A DNA stretch of 41,762 nt from an uncultured Lachnospiraceae bacterium (lineage in GTDB: Bacteria > Bacillota > Clostridia > Lachnospirales > Lachnospiraceae): NCBI GenBank assembly GCA_902767015.1, contig CACXFV010000026.1:1-41762 (forward strand). Direction: 5' to 3'. The position numbers were made by a program, and so were the translations under genes. Below, in pieces: positions 18,670 to 26,572 of this stretch (its first letter is position 1; the number at the start of each line of letters is the position of its first letter). A model generated the notes under the pieces. It was not told the origin of the DNA. It saw only the letters and a program-made list of their open reading frames with translations, and ran no database searches.

Positions 18670-19722
18670 ATGAGTCAGGCATGGAAAAAGAATATACGAA
18701 AAGTGGTTCCCTATGTTCCGGGGGAACAGCCAAAGCGTAAGGTTATCAAACTGAATACTAATGAAAATCCATATCCTCCGTCAGAAAAGGTAACACTTTC
18801 ATTGGAACAATTTAATTCGGATTGTCTGAAACTGTATCCTGATCCGGATTGTCTGAGCTTAAGACAGGTATTGGCAGAGTATTATGGATTTTCAACGGAA
18901 AATATTTTTGTGGGTGTTGGCTCGGATGATGTACTATCCGTGGCATTTATGACATTTTTTAATTCGGATAAGCCGATATTATTTCCGGATATTACCTATT
19001 CATTTTATAGTGTGTGGGCAGATTTATACAGGATTCCTTATCGAAAAATTCCGGTAGATAATGACTTTAGAATAAAGAAAGAGGACTATTACTGTGACAA
19101 CGGCGGAATTGTTTTTGCCAATCCAAATGCCCCTACGGCGATATGTGAGTCTGTGGATTTTGTGGAGGATATCGTAAAGAAAAATCCGGGGGCAGTGGTC
19201 ATTGTAGATGAAGCATATATTGATTTTGGCGGTACATCGGCACTGGGGTTAGTCAATAGGTATGACAATCTGCTGGTGGTACAGACATTTTCAAAGTCAC
19301 GGTCTATGGCGGGCATGAGGATAGGCTACGCCATAGGAAATGCTGAGCTGATTAAGGCAATGAATGATGTTAAGTTTTCCATTAATTCTTATACGCTGAA
19401 TCAGAGCTCGCTATATGCGGGGGGAGAAGCAGTGAAGGATGATGAATATTTTAGGAGCACAGTAAAGAAGATTGTGGACACCAGAGAGCGTGTCAGAAAA
19501 AGTCTGGAGAAACTGGGATTTTGCTGCACGGAATCATGCACCAACTTTTTATTTGCGACACATGCCACAAAACCTGCCGGAGAAATATTTGAGGCATTAA
19601 AAGAAAAGGACATCTTTGTCAGATATTTTAATCTTCCAAGAATAGACAATTATCTGAGAATCACAATCGGAACTGACGGGGAAATGGATATGCTGATAGA
19701 AGCATTGAAGACTATTGTATAA
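18670..19722 (+). CDS. Histidinol-phosphate aminotransferase-like PLP enzyme (HisC family)
   Basis: A 350-residue fold-type I PLP enzyme of the HisC/CobD branch. The N-terminus KVVPYVPGEQP and IKLNTNENPYPPS are HisC hallmarks. Further motifs are GVGSDDVLSVAFMTFFN, FANPNAPTA, VIVDEAYIDFGG (PLP-binding Asp) and VQTFSKSRSMAGMRIGYAIG (Schiff-base Lys), with a C-terminal YLRITIGT. HisC normally converts imidazole-acetol phosphate to histidinol phosphate, but no other his genes are here. The gene is third in a unit with the synthetase-like and AspC-like genes, ten bases after the latter, so it could act on another phosphorylated or aromatic substrate. A terminator follows. Confidence 0.88.
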   Translation: MSQAWKKNIRKVVPYVPGEQPKRKVIKLNTNENPYPPSEKVTLSLEQFNSDCLKLYPDPDCLSLRQVLAEYYGFSTENIFVGVGSDDVLSVAFMTFFNSDKPILFPDITYSFYSVWADLYRIPYRKIPVDNDFRIKKEDYYCDNGGIVFANPNAPTAICESVDFVEDIVKKNPGAVVIVDEAYIDFGGTSALGLVNRYDNLLVVQTFSKSRSMAGMRIGYAIGNAELIKAMNDVKFSINSYTLNQSSLYAGGEAVKDDEYFRSTVKKIVDTRERVRKSLEKLGFCCTESCTNFLFATHATKPAGEIFEALKEKDIFVRYFNLPRIDNYLRITIGTDGEMDMLIEALKTIV

Positions 19723-19774
19723 GAGAGGCAGCGGTTCATGTGTCATTTATGACAAAAACGGCTAAAGTATTAAG

Positions 19775-19806
19775 AAGAGGCAGCCTGTATAGGGCCGCCT
19801 CTTTTG
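19775..19806. terminator. Bidirectional terminator
   Basis: AAGAGGC pairs with GCCTCTT, extended inward by GCC/GGC across one mismatch, with T-rich sequence on the right (TCTTTTG) and AA on the left. It separates the aminotransferase unit from the convergent DUF4250 gene. Confidence 0.75.
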
Positions 19807-19818
19807 TCACCGTGCTAT

Positions 19819-20004
19819 TTATCTAAACTGATTGATATTCTCGTCATAAGAGTAATTAATGGCTCGAAGCTTTCCAACCAAATCATTAATGTCTACATTA
19901 TTAGATGCGCAAAAGTCAGAAAGATAAGAATAGTTGTCACGCAGCTGCGTATTGACATAGCTTAGTAGAATAGCAGGATCTTTCGGTAAATTATTAATCT
20001 CCAT
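19819..20004 (-). CDS. DUF4250 domain small protein
   Basis: A 61-residue protein matching what I know of DUF4250, a short family common in Clostridia. The recognisable phrase is NLPKDPAILLSYVNTQLRD, then LSDFCASNNVDINDLVGKL and the closing YSYDENINQF. The ATG at 20004 is chosen because GAGGAA precedes it by a normal distance and the longer frame to 20040 is not conserved in type. It is a soluble, probably helical protein with a helix-turn-helix-like middle part. No function is established. It stands alone between a terminator and the divergent mtnN gene. Confidence 0.85.
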   Translation of the reverse strand: MEINNLPKDPAILLSYVNTQLRDNYSYLSDFCASNNVDINDLVGKLRAINYSYDENINQFR

Positions 20005-20111
20005 ATGGTTCCTCATTTCTGCGCAATAATAGAATCGCAATATTTAGTACATAGTATACCCTATTTATTAAAATTTAGTCAATTGATTTGTGAAAAATAA
20101 AATAAAAATAC

Positions 20112-20140
20112 TTGTATCATGATGATTTTCAAGTTATACT
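20112..20140 (+). promoter_or_regulatory. Promoter for mtnN
   Basis: TTGTAT (20112-20117), a 17-base spacer and TATACT (20135-20140). Transcription would start near 20147, exactly at the left arm of the foldable leader. Confidence 0.6.
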
Positions 20141-20144
20141 TAGC

Positions 20145-20208
20145 GTGCAGTACCGTATCTGCGAAGAGCAGGACACCTGTGAATGGTAATGAAGCAAAGG
20201 TTCTGTAC
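20145..20208 (+). promoter_or_regulatory. Possible structured leader (three-way junction) before mtnN
   Basis: GTGCAGTACC (20145-20154) can pair with GGTTCTGTAC (20199-20208) with one G-U pair and one mismatch. Inside lie a CTGC/GCAG hairpin (20159-20171) and a short ACC/GGT hairpin (20175-20187). The predicted RNA start coincides with the closing helix. I recognise no known riboswitch class, and there is no terminator behind it. Small helices like this can arise by chance. Confidence 0.3.
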
Positions 20209-20247
20209 ACATGAAATGAAAAAATACAGGAAAGGAACGAAGAAAAG

Positions 20248-20955
20248 GTGAGAGAATATAAAGTAATTGGAATTATAGGTGCGATGGATGAGGAGGTCAG
20301 TAAGCTAAAGGAATGTCTTACAGAGGTCAGCATTCATACCGCGGCGGGAATGGATTTTTATAAGGGAAAATTATCAGGAAGAGAGGTTGTTATTGTGCGT
20401 TCGGGTATCGGCAAGGTAAATGCGGCAATCTGCGCCCAGATATTAGTAGACAGATATCAGGTTTCCGTGATTATCAATACCGGAATTGCAGGTTCCCTCA
20501 ACGCAGACATTAACATTGGAGATATTGTATTGTCAGAAGATGCACTGCAGCATGATATGGATGCAGTTTCTTTTGGATATGATTTAGCTGTCATTCCAAG
20601 GATGGAGACATCTGTGTTTAAGGGAGATGAGAACCTGATAAAACTGGCAAAGACAGTGTGTGAGGAACAACTGAGTGACATTCATGTATTTACAGGTCGT
20701 GTGGTTAGTGGTGACCAGTTTATTTCTGATAAGAAAAAGAAGGAGTGGCTTATCAGTAATTTTCAGGCTGACTGTACAGAGATGGAAGGCGCTGCCATAG
20801 CACATGCGGCATATCTTAATCAAGTTCCCTTTTTAATCATCCGGGCAATTTCAGACAAGGCAGATGACAGTGCCCACATGGATTACCCTGCTTTTGAAGC
20901 AATGGCAATCAAAAATTCGGTGATATTGTTAAAAAATATGATAGAAAAGATGTAA
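20248..20955 (+). CDS. mtnN: 5'-methylthioadenosine / S-adenosylhomocysteine nucleosidase
   Basis: This enzyme hydrolyses MTA and SAH to adenine and the thioribose sugars, clearing by-products of methylation and polyamine or autoinducer synthesis in the cytoplasm. At 235 residues it is of normal length. GIIGAMDEEV holds the catalytic Glu, INTGIAGSLN and IGDIVLSEDALQHDMDA are family strands, GRVVSGDQF and CTEMEGAAIAHAA bind the ribose and purine, and IRAISDKAD carries the catalytic Asp. Translation starts at a GTG with AGGAAAGGA about 11 bases upstream. The leader may be structured. The gene converges on the deacetylase gene with only 19 bases between the stops and no obvious terminator. Confidence 0.95.
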   Translation: MREYKVIGIIGAMDEEVSKLKECLTEVSIHTAAGMDFYKGKLSGREVVIVRSGIGKVNAAICAQILVDRYQVSVIINTGIAGSLNADINIGDIVLSEDALQHDMDAVSFGYDLAVIPRMETSVFKGDENLIKLAKTVCEEQLSDIHVFTGRVVSGDQFISDKKKKEWLISNFQADCTEMEGAAIAHAAYLNQVPFLIIRAISDKADDSAHMDYPAFEAMAIKNSVILLKNMIEKM

Positions 20956-20974
20956 GTATTTATTATACGCAATT

Positions 20975-21799
20975 TTAATCAGCTGTGGATTGCAGCAATT
21001 CTTCAATCGTGACAAATTCAAAGCCTTCTGCCTGCAGTTTGTCAATGACAATAAATGCCGCATCCACAGAAGTTTCAAAAATGTCATGAAGTAAAATGAT
21101 ATCGCCGTCTTTTGCCCGGGAGACGATATGATTTGCCACAGAGGTAGTATTTAAGACACTCCAGTCACGGGGATCAATGGTCCAAAGTACCGGTGTAAGA
21201 GTTGTCTCGGAAGTTAATTCCTTGGGAAGGGAACCATAGGGAGGACGGATATATTTTACACGGACTCCCGTGGCATTCTCAATGACATCGTTTGTTTTGC
21301 GAATTTCTTCTATCGCTGTCTGTTCAGGGATACAGGTTAACTGAACATGTGAGTAGGTGTGATTGCCAATGAGGTGCCCCTCTGTGCTCATTCTTTTCAA
21401 TATTTCACTGTGATGGCAGGCGTTTTCCCCTATGACAAAAAACGTGGCATGCACATTTCTTTCTTTTAACCCGTCTAAAAGTTTTATGGTATAGGCAGGG
21501 TGCGGCCCATCGTCAAAGGTGAGGGCTATGCGCTTTTTTTGTGTCGGGACAGTGTCGTTGCCGGTTTTGGAAAAATTATCTGTCCCAGTGTATTTTTCCG
21601 GTTTTTGATGAATTTCATTTTTAAAGACGCTGACAATGGCAGCACGATTTTTCAGCATAACACTTTCAAAGATAAACATTAATAAAAGCATTGTAAAAAG
21701 CGCATAAATTTTTTTGGGTGTTTTTACAGGATTACACATACTGTCTTTCATATTATTTTTCATACTATTCTTCATATTATTCTTTATACTATTTCTCAT
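20975..21799 (-). CDS. Membrane-anchored polysaccharide deacetylase (NodB-type, CE4)
   Basis: The order is a short cytoplasmic repeat region (1-22), one membrane helix (about 31-48, IYALFTMLLLMFIFESVML), a linker, and a NodB domain (about 90-270) outside the cell. The five CE4 motifs are present: TFDDGP with D96/D97, HTYSH (147-151, two metal ligands), RPPYG (185-189), DPRDW (209-213) and LLHD with H238. Such enzymes remove acetyl groups from peptidoglycan or other surface glycans with a divalent metal. The start at 21799 has GGAG six bases upstream; the frame is open to 21895 but that part is GC-rich hairpin sequence. The first 20 codons are five near-identical 12-base units (listed separately). 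Confidence 0.9.
   Translation of the reverse strand: MRNSIKNNMKNSMKNNMKDSMCNPVKTPKKIYALFTMLLLMFIFESVMLKNRAAIVSVFKNEIHQKPEKYTGTDNFSKTGNDTVPTQKKRIALTFDDGPHPAYTIKLLDGLKERNVHATFFVIGENACHHSEILKRMSTEGHLIGNHTYSHVQLTCIPEQTAIEEIRKTNDVIENATGVRVKYIRPPYGSLPKELTSETTLTPVLWTIDPRDWSVLNTTSVANHIVSRAKDGDIILLHDIFETSVDAAFIVIDKLQAEGFEFVTIEELLQSTAD
21740..21799 (-). repeat. 12-base tandem repeat at the 5' end of the deacetylase gene
   Basis: Five units of about ATG-AAR-AAT-ART encode MRNS-IKNN-MKNS-MKNN-MKDS. Units alternate S and N at the last place, so the true period may be 24 bases. The length is a multiple of three, so a change in copy number keeps the frame. Confidence 0.85.
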
Positions 21800-21949
21800 A
21801 TTAATCTCCATTCCGAGCACTTTGTGCGAGGACGCGCACGGGAAATTCGCGAAGGCGATTTCTCGTGACGCATCCGGGCTATTTGGACTCGGCACAAATA
21901 GCCGTGTGAAAAATCATATATCAATATGATTTTTCACACTATTCTCCAT
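21786..21949 (-). repeat. Hairpin-rich element between imperfect direct repeats
   Basis: Read on the minus strand, a 26-base block starting at 21949 (ATGGAGAATAGTGTGAAAAA...) recurs 138 bases later at 21811 with about 20 of 26 bases the same. Between and across them lie consecutive hairpins: a perfect 16-base stem with 4-base loop (21904-21939), a perfect 9-base stem GGCTATTTG/CAAATAGCC (21877-21903) and a near-perfect stem around GAAATTCGC/GCGATTTC (about 21837-21868). The block is richer in GC than its surroundings. It may be an interspersed repeat or a small non-autonomous element; no transposase is present. Confidence 0.55.
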
Positions 21950-22121
21950 TTCGCATCCCTTTGGCTGACCGTTCTCCGCAAATGTCCGTCTTTTTTTGCA
22001 GCGGATTTTTATGAACATAATAAAATATATGCGCAAATCAGAAAGTAATGAATATAAAAGAGTAATTTGTTAATACTAATAAAAAGCCAAAGAGGGTAAA
22101 GTTCATAAGGGTAAGCGGGCG
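21950..22121. other. Intergenic region between deacetylase repeat and yitT
   Basis: About 170 bases that carry no convincing gene. The right half is very AT-rich. The weak ribosome site AAGGG sits ten bases before the yitT-family start. I see no clear paired -35/-10 promoter. Confidence 0.5.
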
Positions 22122-23063
22122 ATGGAAAATAATGCAAAAAAAAATATTCATGTTAATATAGAAAGAAATAATAGAGAAAATCATAATATAGAAAAAATTT
22201 ATTTAATAATTTTAAAAAAATATAGCATTATCACGGTGGCAGCAGTGGGATATGGAATGGGGATTGCAGTCTTTCTGGACAGCAATAATCTGGTTCCGGG
22301 AGGCATCAGCGGTTTGTCAATTATTGTAAGCCGATTGACAGAAATCCGAACCGGCTCTGTCTTTTTTCTGTTAAATATTCCGATTTTAGCGCTGGGAATG
22401 TGGAAATTTGGGTTAAAGTTTATATTTGATTCGCTATATGCCATATCTGTCTCAAGTGTTACTGTTAATCTGTCAAGGAGTCTGCCGGTCATCACGGAGG
22501 ACATTTTAATAGCAGCGTTGGCGGGTGGCGCTGCAGTTTCTGTCTGTATCGGACTGATTTTCAGACAGGGAGCCACTACAGGAGGGATGGATATCATTGT
22601 GCTTCTCCTCAAACAAAGATATAAGCATTTAAAGACAGGAACAATCTTTTTGATGGCAGATAGTTTTATTGTCATGTTGTCGGCATTTGTATTTGAAAAT
22701 GTTGATTATGCTTTCTATTCTGCCATAACTGTTGTTACATCCTCGATGGTGCTGGATATGGTATTATATGGAAGAGATGAAGCAAGACTGATGTATATTA
22801 TTCTCCGTGAGGAGCATTATGAAAAATTGATTGCTGAAAGATTGCTAAATGAGCTTGAAGTGGGCGTAACTTATCTAAAAGGATATGGAGGCTATCAAAA
22901 TACCGATAAAAAGGTGATATTGTGTGCGGTTCACAAAAATCAGCTTCCAAAAGCAAAAGAGATTGTCAGAGATACGGATGACAATGCGTTTCTTATTGTG
23001 ACCTCTGCCAATGAAATCATGGGTGAGGGGTATAAGAGTCATTATTCATCATTTTCCGGTTGA
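22122..23063 (+). CDS. YitT family membrane protein (DUF161/DUF2179)
   Basis: A 313-residue integral membrane protein. After a polar Asn-rich N-terminus (1-30) come about five hydrophobic spans (about 35-215) with the family phrases DSNNLVPGGISGLSIIVS, FFLLNIPILALGMWKFGLKF and RQGATTGGMDIIVLLL. The C-terminal soluble domain (about 220-313) is the DUF2179 part, with EVGVTYLKGYGGYQNTDKKVILCAV and DDNAFLIVTSANEIMGEGY. The function is unproven; transport or signalling is suggested for relatives. The N-terminal 30 residues are unusually Asn/Lys-rich and AT-rich in coding. The gene stops three bases after the start of the -35 box of the glnA promoter. Confidence 0.9.
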   Translation: MENNAKKNIHVNIERNNRENHNIEKIYLIILKKYSIITVAAVGYGMGIAVFLDSNNLVPGGISGLSIIVSRLTEIRTGSVFFLLNIPILALGMWKFGLKFIFDSLYAISVSSVTVNLSRSLPVITEDILIAALAGGAAVSVCIGLIFRQGATTGGMDIIVLLLKQRYKHLKTGTIFLMADSFIVMLSAFVFENVDYAFYSAITVVTSSMVLDMVLYGRDEARLMYIILREEHYEKLIAERLLNELEVGVTYLKGYGGYQNTDKKVILCAVHKNQLPKAKEIVRDTDDNAFLIVTSANEIMGEGYKSHYSSFSG

Positions 23064-23088
23064 CAAAGCTTCGGATTATTGATATCCT
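23060..23088 (+). promoter_or_regulatory. Promoter for glnA
   Basis: TTGACA (23060-23065) overlaps the yitT-family stop, followed by 17 bases and TATCCT (23083-23088). Transcription would start near 23095, only about five bases before the hairpin at 23100. The same layout occurs before aspS. Confidence 0.6.
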
Positions 23089-23099
23089 TTTAGTGAAAC

Positions 23100-23133
23100 A
23101 AAGGCGTTTTTCCAAGGGGGAAGAGCGCCTTTT
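23100..23133 (+). terminator. Terminator-like hairpin in the glnA leader (possible attenuator)
   Basis: A continuous 14-pair stem AAAGGCGTTTTTCC / GGAAGAGCGCCTTT (including G-U pairs), loop AAGGG, ending in TTTT. It may terminate yitT transcription, but it also lies at the 5' end of the predicted glnA RNA. Its outer sequence (ACAAAGGCGTT and GAGCGCCTTTT) recurs in the aspS leader. Confidence 0.75.
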
Positions 23134-23202
23134 AGCATGAGCTTTGAAAGCTTACCGTAGCCCATGGCGACAGGTATTTTTATAATAGCAGGAGGATGCA
23201 AT

Positions 23203-24531
23203 ATGAAGTATACAAAACAGGAAATTCTTGAAATGATTGACGAGGAGGATGTTGAATTTATCAGAATGCAGTTTACCGATATATCCGGCAGTATGAAAAA
23301 TGTGGCAATTACTTCCAGTCAGCTAAAAAAGGCACTGGATAATCAATGTATGTTTGATGGCTCTGCCATTGATGGCTTCACTAGAATTGAAGAATCAGAT
23401 ATGTATTTATACCCGGATTTGTCAACCTTTACGATATTTCCGTGGCGGCCGCAGCAGGGGAAGGTGGCAAGATTTATCTGTGACATTTACAGACCGGACG
23501 GAACCCCCTTTGAGGGAGATCCAAGGTATGTGCTGAAAAAAGTGGTAAAGGAGGCAGAGGCATTAGGATATACTTTTCATGTGGGACCGGAGTGTGAGTT
23601 TTTTTTGTTTCACACAGATGACTATGGCAATCCGACTACCGTTACACATGAAAAGGGAGGGTATTTTGATTTAGGACCTATTGACATGGGCGAGAACGCA
23701 AGACGTGACATGGTTCTCAATCTGGAGTCTATGGGATTTGAGATACTTGCTTCACATCATGAGGCGGCACCGGCACAGCAGGAGATTGATTTTAAGTATG
23801 ATGATGCTCTTGCCACGGCAGATAATATCATGACCTTTAAACTGACGATTAAATCTATTGCCAAGAGACACGGACTTCATGCAACATTTATGCCTAAACC
23901 AAAATCAGGAATTAATGGTTCGGGCATGCATATCAATATGTCATTACAAAAGGAGGGGAGAAACGTTTTTTGGGATGAGAAGGATAAGAATGGTCTCAGC
24001 AAAGAGGCATATAGCTTTATGGCGGGAATTATGAAGCATATCAAGGGAATGACCATCATTACGAATCCGCTTGTGAATTCCTATAAGCGGCTGGTTCCGG
24101 GATATGATGCGCCTGTCTACATTGCATGGTCTGCTTCCAGCAAGAGTCCTCTGATAAGGATTCCGTCACCGCGAGGCGAAAGTACGAAGATAGAACTGCG
24201 TTGTCCGGATCCGGCAGCCAATCCTTATCTTGTGCTTGCGTTGTGTCTGGCGGCCGGTCTTGATGGAATTAAGAATCAGCTCACACCGCCTCCGAGTGTA
24301 GACAGAAATATATTTGAAATGACAAATGAGGAAAGAAAAGCAGCAGGCATTGAAAATCTTCCGGAAAACCTTTGTGATGCCATAGAGAAATTTGAGGAGG
24401 ATGAGTTTTTGAAGAATGTTTTAGGAGAACATATAGCAAAAAATTTTATTAATGCGAAAAAACGTGAATGGCAGGATTACCGTACACAGGTGACAAATTG
24501 GGAGTTGGAGCAGTATCTTAATAAATATTAA
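23203..24531 (+). CDS. glnA: Glutamine synthetase, type I
   Basis: This dodecameric cytoplasmic enzyme makes glutamine from glutamate, ammonia and ATP. At 442 residues it matches the GSI-alpha form of Firmicutes rather than the longer adenylylated beta form. Motifs: [23 protein letters not shown] with the conserved [45 protein letters not shown] and [25 protein letters not shown] lies seven bases before ATG 23203; an in-frame ATG at 23164 is poorer. A promoter and hairpin precede it by about 70-140 bases, and an ANTAR antiterminator gene follows 32 bases after the stop. Its product feeds GatCAB and PurF encoded later in the window. Confidence 0.97.
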   Translation: MKYTKQEILEMIDEEDVEFIRMQFTDISGSMKNVAITSSQLKKALDNQCMFDGSAIDGFTRIEESDMYLYPDLSTFTIFPWRPQQGKVARFICDIYRPDGTPFEGDPRYVLKKVVKEAEALGYTFHVGPECEFFLFHTDDYGNPTTVTHEKGGYFDLGPIDMGENARRDMVLNLESMGFEILASHHEAAPAQQEIDFKYDDALATADNIMTFKLTIKSIAKRHGLHATFMPKPKSGINGSGMHINMSLQKEGRNVFWDEKDKNGLSKEAYSFMAGIMKHIKGMTIITNPLVNSYKRLVPGYDAPVYIAWSASSKSPLIRIPSPRGESTKIELRCPDPAANPYLVLALCLAAGLDGIKNQLTPPPSVDRNIFEMTNEERKAAGIENLPENLCDAIEKFEEDEFLKNVLGEHIAKNFINAKKREWQDYRTQVTNWELEQYLNKY

Positions 24532-24563
24532 ACTTACAATTTGTATACCGGAGGTGATAGCAT

Positions 24564-25109
24564 TTGATTGACATAATAGTAGTGTTTCCAAAACAGGAGG
24601 ATGCAAATGCCATAAAAAACCTATTAATGAGAAATGGATATAATGTAGCTTCTGTGTGCACTTCCGGTGCGCAGGTTATGTCTGTGATAGATGAGATGGA
24701 TTATGGAATCGTTGTATGCGGATATAAATTTAATGATATGTTGTACTCGGAATTATACGAGTATCTGCCGGATACTTTTCAGATGCTTCTCATTGCATCA
24801 AGAGCCAAAATGGAGGTCGGTATCAGTGACGGCGTAGTGAGTGTAGAAATGCCACTGAAGGCTTATGACCTTCTGGATACCTTGGAAATGATGTCACAGG
24901 CTTTGCAGCGTATTAAGAAAAAGGGAAGAAACAAGCCGAAGGAAAGAAATGTCGCACAAAAAGCCATTATCGATGAGGCGAAGCAGCTTTTGATGAAGAA
25001 TAGGAACATGACGGAGGAGGAGGCGCATCGCTATATTCAGAAAAACAGTATGGACAGTGGTACGAATATGGTGGAGACTGCAAGAATGGTGTTACAGATT
25101 ATGCATTAG
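24564..25109 (+). CDS. ANTAR-domain antiterminator with receiver-like N-terminus
   Basis: The protein has 181 residues. The N-terminal part (1-115) folds like a receiver (IDIIVVFPKQEDANAIKNLL, GIVVCGYKF) but the phospho-acceptor region reads VVCGYKF, without the usual Asp, so it is a pseudo-receiver. The C-terminal 55 residues are an ANTAR RNA-binding domain, QKAIIDEAKQLLMKNRNMTEEEAHRYIQKNS with the conserved Ala and aromatic positions. ANTAR proteins prevent transcription termination by binding paired stem-loops in leaders. TTG 24564 is the start, with a near-perfect GGAGGTGAT before it. Placement directly after glnA recalls the NitR-type nitrogen antiterminators described beside glnA in clostridia. 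Control of glnA is inference. Confidence 0.9.
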   Translation: MIDIIVVFPKQEDANAIKNLLMRNGYNVASVCTSGAQVMSVIDEMDYGIVVCGYKFNDMLYSELYEYLPDTFQMLLIASRAKMEVGISDGVVSVEMPLKAYDLLDTLEMMSQALQRIKKKGRNKPKERNVAQKAIIDEAKQLLMKNRNMTEEEAHRYIQKNSMDSGTNMVETARMVLQIMH

Positions 25110-25215
25110 GAAAAATGAGAGACAATGATAAAACAGAAAGGAGGATTCAGTATACCATGGCGGAAGAACCGTACAGAATATACGGCATCGCATAGGTAAA
25201 GCTGCATACATAGGA

Positions 25216-26430
25216 ATGTTTAAAATTAATGATAATTATTTAAAACTACAGGGAAGCTATTTGTTTTCTACAATTGGAAAAAAGGTTAAAGCATATAGGG
25301 AGGCAAATCCGGATAAAGACGTTATCAGTCTCGGTATCGGTGACGTGACACTGCCGTTAGCACCTGAGGTGATAAAGTCACTTCATGCTGCTGTGGATGA
25401 AATGGGAGAGGCAGATACTTTCCGGGGATATGCTCCGGATTTGGGATATGAATTTTTAAGGCAGGCAATAGCAGAAAATGATTATAAAGCAAGAGGGGCA
25501 GATATCGCCATTGACGAAATATTTATCAGTGATGGTGCGAAAAGTGATTCAGGAAATATCGGTGACATTTTTTCAGTTGACAACAGGATTGCGGTATGTG
25601 ATCCGGTTTATCCTGTATATGTTGATACCAATGTTATGGCCGGAAGAGCAGGAATTTATATGGAAAATGAGCAACGCTTCAGCAATGTGATTTATATGCC
25701 TTGTACGGCAGAGAATGATTTTGTGCCACAGCTTCCGGATGAGAGACCGGATATTATCTATCTGTGTTTTCCGAATAATCCTACCGGGTCTGCCATCGGC
25801 AGGGAAGAATTGCAAAAATGGGTTGACTATGCGCTTAATGTGGGAGCAGTTATCATCTACGATGCCGCCTATGAAGCATATATTACTAATGCAGCAATAC
25901 CGCACACGATTTATGAATGCGAGGGAGCGAAAAAATGTGCGATAGAGATAAGAAGCTTTTCCAAGAATGCGGGCTTTACAGGAACCAGACTAGGCTTTAC
26001 CGTAGTTCCTAAAGAATTGAAATGCGGGGAAGTTATGCTTAACAGTCTTTGGGCAAGAAGACATGGAACAAAATTTAATGGGGCACCGTACATTATCCAA
26101 AGGGCCGGAATGGCTGTTTACAGTGACGAGGGTAAGAAGCAGGTAAGAGAGCAGGTGGCATACTATATGAAAAATGCCTCGCTTATAAGGGAACGTCTTA
26201 TCGCTGCGGGCTATACGGTCTATGGTGGTATCAATGCACCTTACATATGGCTAAAGACACCGGAAAATTCTACATCATGGGAGTTTTTCAATCTGTTGTT
26301 AGAAAAGGCAAATGTAGTGGGAACACCGGGTTCGGGATTTGGACCGAGTGGAGAAGGATATTTCAGACTGACAGCATTTGGCAGTTACGAGAATACGGTT
26401 GCGGCACTTGATAAAATTGCACAGATTTAA
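25216..26430 (+). CDS. dapL: LL-diaminopimelate aminotransferase
   Basis: This enzyme makes LL-diaminopimelate from tetrahydrodipicolinate and glutamate in one step, for lysine and peptidoglycan. At 404 residues it is full length. The opening [23 protein letters not shown] is diagnostic for DapL, followed by [52 protein letters not shown] and the PLP-lysine segment [19 protein letters not shown]. The end, [21 protein letters not shown], is also typical. The start lacks a strong ribosome site (only AGGA right before it), but the N-terminus fits the family. It uses glutamate as amino donor, which fits its place after glnA and the ANTAR gene, although a 106-base gap separates them. Confidence 0.96.
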   Translation: MFKINDNYLKLQGSYLFSTIGKKVKAYREANPDKDVISLGIGDVTLPLAPEVIKSLHAAVDEMGEADTFRGYAPDLGYEFLRQAIAENDYKARGADIAIDEIFISDGAKSDSGNIGDIFSVDNRIAVCDPVYPVYVDTNVMAGRAGIYMENEQRFSNVIYMPCTAENDFVPQLPDERPDIIYLCFPNNPTGSAIGREELQKWVDYALNVGAVIIYDAAYEAYITNAAIPHTIYECEGAKKCAIEIRSFSKNAGFTGTRLGFTVVPKELKCGEVMLNSLWARRHGTKFNGAPYIIQRAGMAVYSDEGKKQVREQVAYYMKNASLIRERLIAAGYTVYGGINAPYIWLKTPENSTSWEFFNLLLEKANVVGTPGSGFGPSGEGYFRLTAFGSYENTVAALDKIAQI

Positions 26431-26572
26431 CTAAAATATAATGGATAAAAAATGGAATATGTGGTAAAATCTTATCAGATGCAATCATTTTATGAACTGT
26501 TACAGAATTGTTACTGTTGGGAACAGGGATGATGAATGATTGGAAAATATAAGATTTTGGAGATGAGATAGC

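Noticed and set aside
21800-21895. N-terminal extension of the deacetylase by 32 residues
   Set aside because: The frame is open only because it crosses the hairpin-rich element; the good ribosome site serves ATG 21799.
23181-23186. TATAAT just before the glnA start as a -10 box
   Set aside because: It would put the RNA start inside the ribosome binding site, and there is no -35 box at the right distance.
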